Shown one piece after another: positions 9,270 through 20,828 of a DNA stretch of 64,000 bases; positions within the stretch are counted from its first letter, which is position 1; every line of letters starts with the position of its first letter. The notes under the pieces are model-generated. The model saw only the letters and a program-made list of their open reading frames with translations, was not told the origin of the DNA and made no database searches. The stretch is from Laguncularia racemosa. Taxonomy: Eukaryota; Streptophyta; Magnoliopsida; Myrtales; Combretaceae. The stretch is from NCBI GenBank assembly GCA_037954665.1, contig JBBMOL010000374.1:186001-250000 (forward strand). The letters run 5' to 3'. The position numbers and the translations under genes are program-made.

Positions 9270-10524
9270 TCAATCCTCATCCTCATTGTCCGAGTCATCT
9301 TGATGACCGCCCTCTTCATGTTGAGAGGAAGAACCTGGAACTTGATGTGCATCGACATCTTCATCGCTCGAACAATTGCAAGATGTAAAGTCTATATCCA
9401 ACTTGTCACCCAACTTAGTAAAACAATTTTGAATAAATCTTTTCAATCTGCTTTGTTTTTTTTTTTTTTAATTTTGTCTTGTTGCTCCTTCAATCCTTGA
9501 ATTTGGGTTTTTAATTCCCCTATATTTTTCTGGACTTCATCTTCTTGAGTCCTTTCCTTTGGGGCAGCTCTTTCTTCTTCACCTTCCCCGGTCTCAGATT
9601 CCTGGTTAGGGTCATACCTGTCAATTTCATCCATCTCATCATCGAAGTCTTCCTCATTGTGTTGAGGTTTATGACCCTACCAAATAATAGGTGCAGCTAA
9701 TAGCCGAATAGTCATTCCAATACAATTGCCGGGTTCGTGTACAAGGAATAGCTCTAAATTTTTCAAAATCCGGGTAATCCAGGCACCCACAAAGATTCCC
9801 CTATTCCCTGCTTTTGCTTGTCGGAGTAAACAAAATGCAGCAAACATCTAACATTGATAGGAGTCCCCATTTTCATACTCCATAGCTGGAGCACATCCCG
9901 GGCATTGACCACTCCTTCCAAATCAATACGGCCCGTAGTGGAACGAGCAAAGATGTAATGAAGCACTTGAAAGGATAGCCGCCTAAAGGTGGAACCTTTT
10001 GTAGAAGAAGAAGTGTAGATGCCCGATCCCAATTGGGGCCAGTAATCTCCTGCACAAAACTTGTGGGGAAATCCCAATGGTAGTTGACAGAAGGCGGAAG
10101 AGCGGAGAAATGTAGATTCATAGATATCCATAGCTTCAATAAAATCCATCATTGAATATCTCCTGTATTGACCCATCGCAAGGAACTCAACTTCATTATT
10201 TATCCCAACACTCATGGGCTCCTTGATGGTGAAGGTAGTAGTAAAGGTAAGTGTCAAGTCCAAATAAATTTTTTCCTCTATAGAAAACGATCTCACCCAA
10301 GCAGGGTCATGCAGAAGAACCTCAACCTCATGACGAATGCCAAACCACCCCATAACATCCCAATCAAGAGCCACATTTGGCCTAACGATTTTTGTGCTCT
10401 TGTGGTTATGGTAGATCGGTCGATGCTCGGCCCTTATGTTTACAGGATAGCGGATCGCCCCCCTACTACTACTGGCCTCGTGATCATGGCGCCTCTTCTG
10501 AGCAGCAGTCTTTATCCGAGGCAT
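9270..10524 (-). pseudogene. Athila B env-like ORF (ATHILA ORF-1 type protein), broken
   Basis: This is the third ORF typical of Athila. The start chosen is the ATG at 10,522-10,524 (MPRIKTAAQKRR), because Athila C starts the same way (MPRTK). The first 253 codons (to 9763) are open: a basic N-terminus, then 'WFGIRHEVEVLLHDPAWVRSFS', a 'FRRLSFQVLHYIFARSTTGR' block and 'LWSMKMGTPINV', which I recognise as the plant 'Athila ORF1 / putative plant transposon protein' family. After a stop and a frameshift come an acidic and lysine-rich coiled-coil stretch (9634-9443) and an acidic tail (CSSDEDVDAHQ...) ending at 9270. No signal peptide or membrane segment is visible, so 'envelope' is a positional name only; function unknown. 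Confidence 0.75.
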
Positions 10525-11697
10525 CTGGAGATACAAGAACAAAAACAAAAGAACAAAACCAGATTATACCTTCTTGAGGTGATAAGTAAGATCATAGCTA
10601 ACAATTTGTACACAAAACACTCTTCCTTGTATAATAGATAATATGAAAGTTAGAGTTACAATCCAAGGAGAAAATCACAAATTAGACTTAATTGGAAATA
10701 CACGCCCATACATGCCCAGCATACACGCCCGTGTATTCGGATCACACATTCTCACCTTAATTCAAAAATACACACCTTACAACAACGGCCGTGTAAAATC
10801 AATCATGTAACAATCTCAGTACAAAAATCCATTCCTTACACAATTTTTCATGTGAATGACATCTAAAAATCGACACAAATTACTCAAAAGGTAAAAACCC
10901 TAGGTTTGTGTCCAAAAACAAAAAAAATCATCATGAATTCCACACAAAAGTATGATAGATTTCGAAGTAAGGAAGATAAATCATCAACAATGAATAAATC
11001 ACACGAAAGCCCCTTGATTAGAACACATAGAAAGTGTTCTTTAGTTCAACATTGCAAGGAAAATAAAAGAGAGTTGAGAAGAGAAAGTAGAGATCCATAC
11101 CTTAATAAATCCGGAGGAATGGGTGCAAAAATCACTAGAAGAATTAGTGGGAGTGAAAAGAGATGATTATGAACAAGAAGGAGTGAAAAAAAAAAAATAT
11201 GAAGTGAGATGAATGGATCTTGCTGCTCACGCCAATTAAACCCTAACGGCCGTGTGGTTTAAGATTTACACGGCCGCACACACGACCACATTATATGCCC
11301 ATGCCTTAACCCGTGCCTTCCAGGCGTGTATCCCTCTGTAATTTTTTTAAACTCCATACACGGTCACATACACGGGCGTGTAAAAAACCCCTGCAAAAAT
11401 TTCCAGTATACACGCCCTATGGTACACGGCCGTGTATGTAGGTTGTGTAACCTTCTGTGCATGAAGTCTGCATTCACACGACCGTGTAAAATAAGAATAT
11501 ATGGCCGTGTATCTCCGTTAAAGCACAATACTCACCTCCGTTGAGTATTCTAGCCCTTCCAAACTTGTTGATCATATTTCTCATGTCATCTTCAAGATCC
11601 ATAACATAAGTATCGCCCCGTTAAGTCATTCAACAACAAAAAAAAAAAAAAAATAGAATAGATGACTATGATGAAAGAAAAATTTACCTAAAAACTA
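10525..11697 (-). other. Athila B spacer between pol and env-like ORF, with CACGGCCGTG repeats
   Basis: No gene supported. Two clusters of GC-rich palindromic words (acacgcccgtgta, aacggccgtgta, cacggccgcaca, acacgaccgtgta) lie at 10,695-10,800 and 11,225-11,520 in otherwise AT-rich DNA. The plus-strand frames at 10,906-11,166 and 11,326-11,544 are chance frames, the second made of the repeats. Confidence 0.6.
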
Positions 11698-11750
11698 CAT
11701 GGGTTGCCTCCCATCAAGCACTTTTGGTTAACGTCGTTTGCTCGACGAAA
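11698..11750 (-). promoter_or_regulatory. Conserved Athila block just after pol
   Basis: Plus strand reads 'gggttgcctccca' ... 'cttttggttaacgtcg' ... 'ctcgac'. The same block is at 41,971-42,018 in Athila C and, from memory, in many plant Athila elements at this place. It contains the small inverted repeat TGGG-aggcaa-CCCA. A role in splicing or expression of the env-like ORF is possible but unproven. Confidence 0.55.
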
Positions 11751-11798
11751 TGAGATTGCATATGATTAATTCACAAGAGGATGGAGTCTAAACTCCTC

Positions 11799-12990
11799 TT
11801 AGCCCTCTTTTTCCTCGTGAGTCCCAAAATATAGCTTCAATCGTTGCCCATTTACTTTGAAGGTGTGTCCACTCGGATGTTCCAATTCCACCGCTCCATG
11901 AGGAAAGACTTTTATCACCTTAAACGGCCTGGACCACTTCAATCTCAAATTACCTGGGAAAAGCTTCAGTCGCGAATTGAATAAGAGAACATAATCTCCC
12001 TCACGGAATTGTTTCGGATGATGAATCCGCATGTCATGATACCTCTTCATCCTCTCCTTATAAACTCGCATGTTATCATAAGCCATTGCACGCCATTCAT
12101 CGAGTTCATTCAGCTGAAACTTCCTCTTCTTACCAGCAGCCTCTAAGTCCATGTTAAGAGTACGCAAAGCCCAGAAAGCTCTATGTTCTAACTCCACTGG
12201 CAAATGGCAAGCTTTCCCAAACACTAGTCGGTATGGGGTGGTACCTAAAGGAGTTTTGAAAGCTGTCCTATAGGCCCACAACGCATCATCCAATTTTTCC
12301 GACCAATCCCTTCGGTGATGCTCCATTGTCTTTTCTAGAATCCTTTTTAGCTAACGGTTAGAAACTTCTACTTGACCACTTGTCTGTGGGTGATAGGGGG
12401 TTGCTAATCTATAGGTGACCCCATATCATTTCAACACCTTCTCCAATTGCACATTACAGAAATGTGTTCCCCTATCACTAATTAAAGCCCGTGGTGTTCC
12501 AAACCTAGAGAAAAGTTTCTTCAAAAATTTTACCACTACTTTGGCATCATTGGTGGGCAAAGATTGGGATTCTACCCATTTAGACACATAATCCACCGCA
12601 ACGAGTATATACTTGTTCTTGAAAGAATTAGGGAAGGGTCCTATGAAATCAATCTCCCACACGTCAAAGACCTCACACTCCAATATGAAATTTTGGGGCA
12701 TTTCATCACGTTTTGACGTACTCCCCTCTCGTTGGCATCTGTCACAAGTCTTCACAAAATTAAAGGAATCCTTGAATATAGTTGGCCAATAAAATCCTGA
12801 TTCCAAAATCTTGTAGGTTGTCCGATTCACACTATAATGACCGCTAGTTGGCTCGGTGTAATAGTGCTTTAAAATCTCCTGCCCTTCTTGCTCGGATACA
12901 CATCGTCTAATCACTTTATTTGCACAGACACGGAACAAGAATGGTTCCTCCCAATAATAGTGCTTTAACTCAGCAAAGAAACGCTTTTTT
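11799..12990 (-). pseudogene. Athila B integrase
   Basis: Integrase inserts the cDNA into the genome. In the frame 13,238-12,426 the zinc-binding HHCC set is visible (H125, H134, C165, C168 of that frame: 'KHYYTEPTSGHYSVNRT...FVKTCDRCQREG'). The catalytic core follows: D197 in VWEIDFIGPFP, D255 in ALISDRGTHFC, and the E of GQVEVSN just after a stop. Two in-frame stops (about 12,423 and 12,347) separate it from the open C-terminal 175 codons (12,326-11,799), which include 'PYRLVFGKACHLPVELEHRAFWA' and a GPF/Y-like 'KWSRPFKVIKVFPHGAVELEH'. All key residues survive but the frame does not. Confidence 0.9.
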
Positions 12991-13560
12991 TGCTGAGAAG
13001 TTTTGTTACTAGAAAGTACTTTATAGACAAGGTAATTTGCAAAATTAGCAAACCAAGGCTCATAATTAATACTTACCTTGTTAATCTGATACAATCCTTC
13101 CTCCAAAAAAGCATCATCAATCTCTTCTTCTTTCAATTCATCCAAGTATGGGTTCTCCAAGCGAGAGAGATGATCAGCAGCTAAGTTTTCAACTCCCCTC
13201 TTTTCCCTAATCTCCAGATCGAACTCTTGTAGAAGCAAAATCCATCGGATGAGGCGCGGTTCGCAACTGTCTTGGACAAAAGGTACCTAAGAGCTGAATG
13301 GTCAGTGTAAACAATTACCTTGGATAAAATCAAATATGACCAAAACTTATCAAACGCAAAAATCACAGCTAGAAGTTCCTTCTCGGTCGTGGTGTAGTTC
13401 TCTTGAGCACCTGTGAGGGTCTTACTAGCATAGTAGATCAGTTGGAAGTGCTTGTCCCTCCTTGTCCTAAGACTGCTCCCATAGCAAAATCACTTGCGTC
13501 ACACATCAACTCGAAAGGAAGACCCCAATCAGAAGCCACCATGATAGGTGCTTGGGTCAA
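12991..13560 (-). pseudogene. Athila B RNase H, frameshifted
   Basis: RNase H removes template RNA during reverse transcription. 'PFELMCDASDFAMGAVLGQ' (first catalytic Asp) is at the end of the RT frame near 13,480-13,520; 'VIVYTDHSALRYLLSKT' (a further catalytic Asp) is at about 13,270-13,330 in another frame; 'LLQEFDLEIREKRGVENLAADHLSRLENP' resumes in the integrase frame. At least two frameshifts lie in 13,230-13,440. The family order RT-RNase H-integrase is kept. Confidence 0.85.
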
Positions 13561-14470
13561 CCTTTCCATAAGTGTGTTGAACGCCTCAAGACATTCATTA
13601 GTAAAATCATAGGGCACGTCTTTCTCTAATAGCAGTGCTAATGGACGGGCTATTTTAGAGAAATCCTTAATAAACCTTTTGTAAAATCCGGCATGCCTAG
13701 GAAAACTCCGATTGGCTCTTATCGAAGAAGGTGGTGGAAGTTTTGCAATTGTGTTCACCTTTGCGTTATCCACTTCGATTCCTTTATGAGAAATTTTGTG
13801 CCCCAGAACTATGCCCTCCTTTACCATGAAATGGCATTTCTCCCAGTTCAACACAAGATTCGTCTCCTCACATCGAATCAAAAACCTCTTTAAATTGCTT
13901 AGATAAGCATTAAAAGAATCACTAAAGACGGAGAAATCATCCATAAAGACCTCCGTGATCCCTTCCACTAAGTCCTCAAAAATGGCCATCATACACCGCT
14001 GAAACATAGCCGGTACATTGCATAATCCGAAGGGCATGCACGTATAAGCGAAAGTACCATATGGACATGTGAAAGTGGTCTTTTCCTGATCCTCTAGAGC
14101 GAATGGGATTTGGGAATATCCCGACATTCCATCTAAAAAACAGTAATATAGATGTCCTGCCAATCGCTCTAGCATCTGATCTACAAAAGGGAGAGGGAAG
14201 TGATCCTTGCGAGTTGCATCATTTAGCCTTCTATAATCTATGCAGACTCGCCAACCAGTTACCGTCCTCATAGGTATGAGTTCATTTTTCTCATTGGGGA
14301 TCACAGTCATTCCCCCTTTCTTTGGTACAACTTGCACAGGACTGACCTAGGGACTGTCGGAAATGGGATAGATCAATCCCGCATCTAAAAGCTTAATCAC
14401 CTCCTTCTTTACAACCTCCTTCATGTTAGGGTTTAACCTTCTCTGAGGTTGTACCACCGGTTTAAAATCA
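13561..14470 (-). pseudogene. Athila B reverse transcriptase
   Basis: Synthesises cDNA from element RNA primed by tRNA-Asp. The frame is open from 14,346 down to 13,438. Motifs in order: VSPVQVVPKKGGMTVI, WRVCIDYRRLNDATRKDHFPLPF, CFLDGMSGYSQI, TFTCPYGTFAYTCMPFGLCNVPAMFQRCM, the catalytic box FMDD (codons at 13,936-13,947), and LGHKISHKGIEVD. A single TAG (14,347-14,349), probably from TGG, divides it from the protease frame. The catalytic aspartates are intact. Confidence 0.92.
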
Positions 14471-15381
14471 TCTTCCAGCAAGATTTTATGGGTACAAAAT
14501 GAGGGGCTAATACCTTGAATATCCGATATCTTCCAAGCAAGACCTCGCTTGTGCTCCCTTAAGACCCCTAGTAAATCGTCCCTTTGCTCCCTCGTCAAAC
14601 TAGCAGAAATGAAGACAGGGAGTTTAGAGTTAGCTTCTAGAAAAGCATACTCTAGATACTCAGGAAGTTGCTTCAACTCAAGTTCAGGAGGCTCTTCAAC
14701 AGACAGTTTTAACCTCCCTTCTTCATTGGGCCCTATTTTTTCAAATCCTCTGCAACAAACTACTTCCTTACAAGCTTGCAACTGTGCTTTCACAGTTTGT
14801 ATCTCCACATTCTCACTCACTTCATCATCATTCACAGTTAAACTGAATTCCAACAGATCTCCACATAAAAGTTCTTGCATCACACTTATTACTAACCTGT
14901 CAATGCAATCAACAGCATAGCAAGTATCATCGGCGTTCAATGATTGTTTCAGTGCTGCTAGAATTTTCACCACCAACTCATCTGCTCCCACTCTCAAAAC
15001 CAGCTTTCCATCCGCTACATCAATCACAGCTCTTGCAGTAGCTAAGAAAGGTCTTCCTAAAATCAACGGGACCTCTACATTTGCATTCATATCCAGAATT
15101 ACAAAATCAATAGGAAAAATGAAATTTTCTACCTTTACCAGGACATCCTCAATGATCCCTTTAGGGAATTTGACCGAGTGATTTGCTAACTGCAGACTCA
15201 TCCTGGTGGGCTTCGGCTTTCCCAAGTTTAATTGCTTAAACAAGGAATAGGGCATCAAGTTTATGCTTGCCCCAAGGTCTACCAAAGCTCTCTCCACAGG
15301 CAGTTCACCAATTAAACATGGAATAGTGAAACTACCCGGATCCTTGAGCTTTTGTGGCAACTTGTTTTGTAAGCCGAACAC
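14471..15381 (-). pseudogene. Athila B aspartic protease and linker
   Basis: Processes the Gag-Pol polyprotein. The frame 15,381-14,347 contains 'FTIPCLIGELPVERALVDLGASINLMP'; Athila proteases use D-L-G-A-S rather than D-S-G, and the active-site Asp codon is near 15,279. 'VEVPLILGRPFLATARAVIDV' is the second conserved motif. An acidic linker of about 150 residues leads to the RT. A frameshift at about 15,380 joins it to gag ('VVIGAECS' ends the gag frame). Confidence 0.88.
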
Positions 15382-17171
15382 TCCGCTCCTATAACTACGG
15401 TAGAAATTTCTTCCAATCGCCTCTTGTTTGACAATGGATCCTTCAGGAACTTGGCATATCTGGGCATCTGTGAAAGAGCTTCTACAAACGGTATGTTAAT
15501 ATGTAATTGCTTAAACAAATCCAAAAACTTACCGAAGTGCTCTTTGTCTTGATCCTTTTTCAGCCAGCCCAAATATGGAATTAGAGGCTTGTATGGCTGA
15601 ACTATTGATGCCTTGGTTTTCCCCTCTGCTGAGTCCTTTTCCTTGACTTCCTTCTCCTTTACCTCCTCAGTAGCATGTTCCTTCTCACTACCCCCATCAT
15701 GTGGTTCTTCAACTCCCTTTCTTTGTGCAACTACTGGTGCCTCAATGATGTCTGATTGCAGTTCTTTTCCGCTCCTTAGGGTCATTGCCTTTACCTGCTC
15801 CCTAGGATTAGGTTCAGTGTTTCTAGGCAAAGACCCTTGAGGTCTCTCTGAGAGAATATTAGCAATCTGACCCACCTGATTTTCCAAATTGTGTATAGAA
15901 GCCTCATGATTTCTCAAAGTAGCATATGTTGCTTACTGACGCTGCTCTGAGACCTGAATGAACTTAGCAATCATATCCTCTAAATTGGACTTCTTTTCTA
16001 TAACAGGTGGTGGTGGAGGTCTTTGGAATCCAGGCGCAAGCACATTACCCCGAGGAAATTGTGGATTACTCCATGAAAAATTGGGGTGATTGCGCCAGCC
16101 TGGATTATATGTGTTGCTGTAGGGATTGTTCTGGGGTCGTGTGGGATTTCCAACATAGTCAACTTGCTCATTGGTCTCTTAGATCATGGAATTGGCAGCT
16201 GAATCGACTGGATGGTATTGGGATGGCTGAGACAACGCCATCCCGTCGACCTTCATAGCAAGGGTATCCACTTTTGCAACAATAGTGGTCATCATATCAA
16301 CCTCATAAACCCCTGCTGCCCTTTGCCTCAACCTACCGTTACTCCACTGATGGTTGTTCTTGGCCATATTTTCAAATAGCTCCAGAGACTCTTCAAGAGT
16401 CTTCACATTAAGTGTACCACTAGCAGCAGCATCGATGGTTTGTCGCGTCAGATAATCGAGCCTATTGTAAAAAGCTGAAACTTGCAGCCAGTTAGGCATT
16501 TGGTGGTGTGGGCACCGCCTAAGCAATTCCTTGAACCTTATCCAAGCTTCATGAAGGGGCTAGTTATCCAATTGAGTGAATGATGTGATATCGTTCCTCA
16601 ATTTGGTAGTCTTGGATGGTGGAAAGTAAAAGTCTAGGAAAGACTCTGCTAGTTGGGCCCATGTAGTAATGGATTACCAGGTCAGTGAACTTATCCACTG
16701 CCTTGCTTTTCCCCTCAAGGTGAAGGGAAACAACTGCAACTTCAACGCCTCTTCAGTCACCCCGTTCTGTTTCACAGTGGCGCAAATGTCCAGAAACATT
16801 TGAATGTGAGTGTGGGGATCTTCATCAGGTAAGTCGTCAAATTGACACTAGTTATGTATCAAATTCATTGTAGAGGCTTTAACTTCGAAGTTATTAGCCT
16901 CTATTGCAGGTCTTACGATACATGAACTAGTGCTATCTAAAGTTGGCCTGGAATAATCAACCATAATCCGATGTTGGTCTGCCATTGCTTCAATGTTAAC
17001 TCTACTGCTGTTCACAGGTTGCTCTTCCTTATCAACTGAACTTTCTCCATCACTTGATGATAATTCTCCCTCACCTACTTGTTGCTCTTCAATGCTCCTT
17101 GGTTTCCTTCTGAATGTCCGGTCTATTTCTAGGTCAAAATCAAGAAGTTTTGATGATGAACTCCTTGTCAT
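15312..17171 (-). pseudogene. Athila B gag
   Basis: Structural capsid protein of the particle. The start is the ATG at 17,171 (MTRSSSSKLLDFDLEIDRTF), 135 bp inside the PBS; Athila C begins with the same residues. The capsid core 'WISSLTW', 'FLDFYFPPSKTTKLRNDITSF', 'LHEAWIRFKELLRRCPHHQMPNWLQVSAFYNRL' and 'TLEESLELFENMAKNNHQW' is clear. A proline-rich stretch and 'ENQVGQIANILSERPQGSLPRNTEPNP' follow. In-frame stops at about 16,850, 16,675, 16,560, 16,180 and 15,935 break it. I see no CCHC knuckle, as is usual for Athila. Confidence 0.88.
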
Positions 17172-17288
17172 ATACTACAAAGAACACCAAAATGAGTTAA
17201 TTACAAAAAAAAATGAAAATGAATATGATAAATAGCAAAAGAATAAATGGTTAAATTAGTAAGCGTTGAGCTTTCTTAATATCGCCAA

Positions 17289-17306
17289 TCCCCGGCAATG
17301 GCGCCA
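17289..17306 (-). other. Athila B primer-binding site, tRNA-Asp
   Basis: Sense TGGCGCCATTGCCGGGGA, complementary to the 3' end of plant tRNA-Asp, 6 bp from the LTR end at 17,313. This is the diagnostic Athila/Tat primer site. Confidence 0.9.
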
Positions 17307-17312
17307 AAAACT

Positions 17313-18742
17313 TGATGATGATCGTAATCACACAAATTTAAAAATCCCTTTTCTATGACTCTCTGTTACGATCAAATAGGCAAGTGCACCTATCGATTGT
17401 AATAGTATAGAACTATATTTGGGTATCGTATCCTTAAGGATCAGCAAGTACCAATAATAACTCTAAACTGACTATCTAACCGCACAAAATTGAGAGGTTC
17501 AATTTAAATTAAAAACACTTAACAAAGCCTATAGCAATTAAAAATAACACAATAACTTGATTACTAAATCCGATAACTAAGAACATACCCTACCCTTACT
17601 ACTCCTCTAATTGTCATGTAACTTTGCCATTTCAATAAATTAGTTAACGAGCAATGGTTATCTCTAAACCGCAAAGTATCTAACACTAAGCCAATGTTCT
17701 TCCTAGATTCATTAGCTCCTAACCCTAATCGCTTTGATAAAGATCCCTCTTCTATCAGAAATCAATTAGAATTGCATTAACACTCTTGAACCCTCAATTA
17801 GATCGAATTATCTAATTTAATCTAATATGGAAAATTCACGTTCTCTATCCCTAGATTACATACAAATTCCTTTATTCATGCATGATCTATTTAAACAAGA
17901 GATTTTCCAATCAACTTCTAAGAAATCAATGCAAACTCAATGCTGGCCATACATCAAATTAGCAACACTACATGAACATCATGAATAAATTCAGAGAATT
18001 CCACTATTCATTAACTATGCAATCAATCCCATATTACATAACAATTAGAAATCGTAAGGTTCGGGTATGAAATAAACTAGCCACTCATGATTTTCAAGAT
18101 ATAACTCAATAAAGATGAAGAACCCTTGTGCATAAATACTTCACAAGATAAGGATGAATCCATTGATGTTGCTTTTTCCTTTAGGAAAGCTTCTCCCCCA
18201 TCGTCTTCTCCTCTTCTTTCTTTTCTCCATTTTCTTTTCTCTCCTTCAGGTGTCTCCTGCTTTTCCTATTCGGTTTCTTCCCCCTTCAACTCCCTCCTTT
18301 TGGAAAACGAAGAGATATATATATGGAAACAAAAAAACTCCTGAAACGGCCAAACTTTTCTATATACACGGTCTCAACCCACAGTTATACACAGTCGTGC
18401 CTTGCAATAGTTTCTGAAATAATAAAGAACCCACGGCTAATAACACATGGCCGTGTACTTAAACCGTGTAAGCTTTTGTTGGTTTTGTTTCAAGCCAAAC
18501 ACACAGCCGTGCTCTGGAAATACACGCCCGTGTACTTCCCTTGTTTCTTCCAAAAAGCTATTTTCTTCGTGTATTCTTCTTCGATTTCAATCCAAGTCGA
18601 TATCTCCTCTCAAAATATTGGTCCACACCCTTGAAACTAAAATATTTCTCTTTTAAGTATCAAAATTCTTCAAGATAACATCAACTTATTACACAAAAAA
18701 ATAGAATTAATCTAAAATACAAGTGTTAATTTATACTTATCA
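17313..18742 (-). repeat. Athila B 5' LTR (right)
   Basis: 1430 bp, TGATGATGATCG...ACTTATCA; pairs with 6094-7525 with scattered substitutions. It carries the sense promoter: a TATA-like tatatata near 18,315-18,325 and CACGGCCGTG words upstream at about 18,375-18,535. Confidence 0.9.
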
Positions 18743-19103
18743 GCTCATGAGCAGTTGAGTAAACCATTAGAGGATTCTAAGGGTCAGAGTCAAATGAGCC
18801 CATCATCAGAGAGCTAGACTGTTTAGAAATAGTTGTGTCCACCTTCAGAGGTTTTAGAGGGTAGTGAGAAGTTGGGCCAACCATTAGAGGGCCATGAGGA
18901 TCAGCGCCATACAAATGAGTTAGAAAAGGAGAAACAATTTTAGTGGAACGAGTTGAGATAGGGGAGACTTTAGTGGATAATGGGTCATTATTTTTGTTGT
19001 AGATGAGATACATCCTAGAAATTGAGGAGAGAAAACAATCACCCCCTATGGTATTTCAGATATTCGGATTCTATAGTGATACTTCTCCAGGTGGCTTGCT
19101 AGG
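18743..19103 (+). repeat. Element D: degenerate 'PLE' repeats, part 2
   Basis: Continues the repeats interrupted at 6093: 'QLSKPLEDSKGQSQMS', 'CPPSEVLEGSEKLGQPLEGHEDQ' with several stops. It ends at the TSD of solo LTR F. Confidence 0.6.
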
Positions 19104-20754
19104 TGATCCACGCAAAAAGAGATATAAAATGAGCGTGAATAAATACCGGCAAGTGTACCGGATTGGATCAAGTAATATAGTGAGAGAAGAGTGTCGAACC
19201 ACGAAGATTGATTAAGTAATAAACCTATATCAATTTCTACTATTATTTAGGCAATGATGTTTGATGAGAATTGAATGAATTATACTAAATGCTCAAAAAG
19301 AGAATTGTGTTTGAAAAATGATGAATTGATGGTGGGAAAGAGAATCCACCCTAATTCCACTAATCATATTGTCTTCATGTTATAATAACTCATAGCTATA
19401 TGGATTTTCACAAGAAATTAACAAAACCTTAATCCTTTATCAAGTTTTAAAGCAATGTTACCTCAATTTAATTTAATAGCTCCCGCTAATTCAAATCAAA
19501 TGAGGATTCTAATTCACAATCATAAATTTCCCAATTATATGATTGCCTAATATCTTTAAAATAATTTCTCCTAATCCCTTAGTGAAAAATTTAATAAAAA
19601 TATTGCATGAAACACTTAGGTCAATTTCTAATAAAATTCAATAACGCTGCTTCCACATGAATTATTAAATCTTACTTAGGAATTCCTGATAAAACCTAAA
19701 TTTCTCTTTCGAGTCATTTACATTTCTATGCATTGATTTCAATTACAAAATACAATTCATAGCAGAACTTCTTATATGAAAATTCCGCATATCTACATTT
19801 CCTATAACATGAATACAATGTCATTTTAGTTTGAATTATGGCTTCATCATGTTTCCCACAAGGATGATTTAGAACATTATAGTATGAATATAAAAACAAT
19901 TGAAATAAATAGATGTAATGGAATTCATATTGAACAACAAGAATAAACTAATAAATGGCATAAAAGAAAATAAAGTAATTGAAACAATAGCTATAATCTT
20001 CAAGAACTTCAGCAAAATAACTTTCTTTCTTCAAACTAAAATTTGGAATAACATGAAATGTAAAGGAATTAAAGAAAACATAAAATCCTAAAGTTCGTAA
20101 GGGAATTCTAATGATTTCAAAGAAAGACAAAGGATGCTAAACAAAGAATCAAAACAAAAGGATTCTCAAACAAAAGGGAATTCTAAACAAAAGGGGATTC
20201 TAAACAAAAAGGGGATTCTAAACAAAAGGGGATGCTAAACAAAAGGGGATTCTAAACAAAAGGGGATGCTCTCAAGGTTCACACAAGGGGCCTATTTATA
20301 GATCCAAAGAGGAGGGGGATAAGGTTGATCTGATGAGGATTTGAGTCAGCAAATTAAATAAGATACAATTTTGGAGAGATTTTCGCAATAGATATCCGGG
20401 GAGTAATGAAGGCCGGTTCAAGGCCGGCGACCTTGAATGTAGGCCAGCTTTAAGGCCGGCGGCTTTAATGCTTTTTAAGGCCGGTTTAATATAGGCCGGC
20501 TCAAGGCCAGCTCAAAGCCGGCGGCCTTGAATGTAGGCCAGCCCAAGGTCGGCGGCCTTTATTGCAATCCTCCGCTCGCTTCTTCAATTTTGTGAAAAAC
20601 TCCTCCAATTAAATTGTAATTTACTTTTGGGTCCTCAAAACCTGTATTTTCACAATAAACACCATTAAGTATCATTTCTTTATATTTTCTTATAATATTG
20701 AAATAAATTTAATATAAGTCCAAAAGAAAATATAAGTATAATGTGATCTTATCA
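19104..20754 (-). mobile_element. Solo LTR F, Athila/Tat-like, TSD ctagg
   Basis: 1651 bp, TGATCCACGC...GATCTTATCA, flanked by ctagg at 19,099-19,103 and 20,755-20,759. Near its left end 'ggcaagtgtaccgg...gtgtcgaaccacgaag' resembles the same region in Athila B, C and K LTRs, which sets minus orientation. tatttata at 20,293-20,300 is the likely TATA box; GGCCGGC-rich repeats lie upstream in sense (20,405-20,575), and a run of 18-19-bp repeats lies just downstream (20,150-20,275). Confidence 0.85.
20150..20275 (-). repeat. Minisatellite in solo LTR F
   Basis: About seven copies of an 18-19-bp unit 'ggggattctaaacaaaa' with small changes. In sense orientation it starts about 20 bp downstream of the TATA box, so it would lie at the transcript start. 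Confidence 0.8.
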
Positions 20755-20759
20755 CTAGG

Positions 20760-20828
20760 AGGAAATAAAGTCTCTATTGCATTTGATTTGTCAGATTTGA
20801 GGACAAATCTTTTTGAGGCCCGAGGAGA
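20760..20828 (+). pseudogene. Element D: remnant of the pol C-terminus
   Basis: Encodes 'FDLSDLRTNLFEARGDD', which aligns with the last part of the A2 integrase ('FDVGDDLRTNPFQEEGND') and with the tail of the E gag-pro frame ('DPLDLRANLSEARGDD'). It ends at the 3' LTR start (TGATAGG at 20,829). It shows that the protease and the pol end have been brought together by loss of RT and integrase. GGCCCGAGGAGA just before the LTR is the likely polypurine tract. Confidence 0.75.

Larger units (their letters stand above)
6094..18742 (-). mobile_element. Athila element B, full length with both LTRs, TSD gctca
   Basis: 12.6 kb, minus orientation. LTRs at 6094-7525 and 17,313-18,742; TSD gctca at 6089-6093 and 18,743-18,747. 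PBS for tRNA-Asp at 17,289-17,306 and the PPT AAGTGTGGGGGAGTT at 7526-7540 are both hallmarks of the Athila clade of Ty3/gypsy. Internal order in sense: gag, protease, RT, RNase H, integrase, spacer, env-like ORF, long 3' UTR. The copy is dead (several stops and at least two frameshifts). It sits within element D. Confidence 0.95.

Noticed and set aside
9763..10524. True retroviral envelope gene
   Set aside because: No signal peptide, transmembrane segment or fusion peptide visible; only position and similarity to Athila ORF1-type proteins.
10695..11520. CRISPR-like array of regularly repeated palindromes
   Set aside because: Words are 10-13 bp, variable and irregularly spaced, in a plant retrotransposon; no spacers or cas genes.
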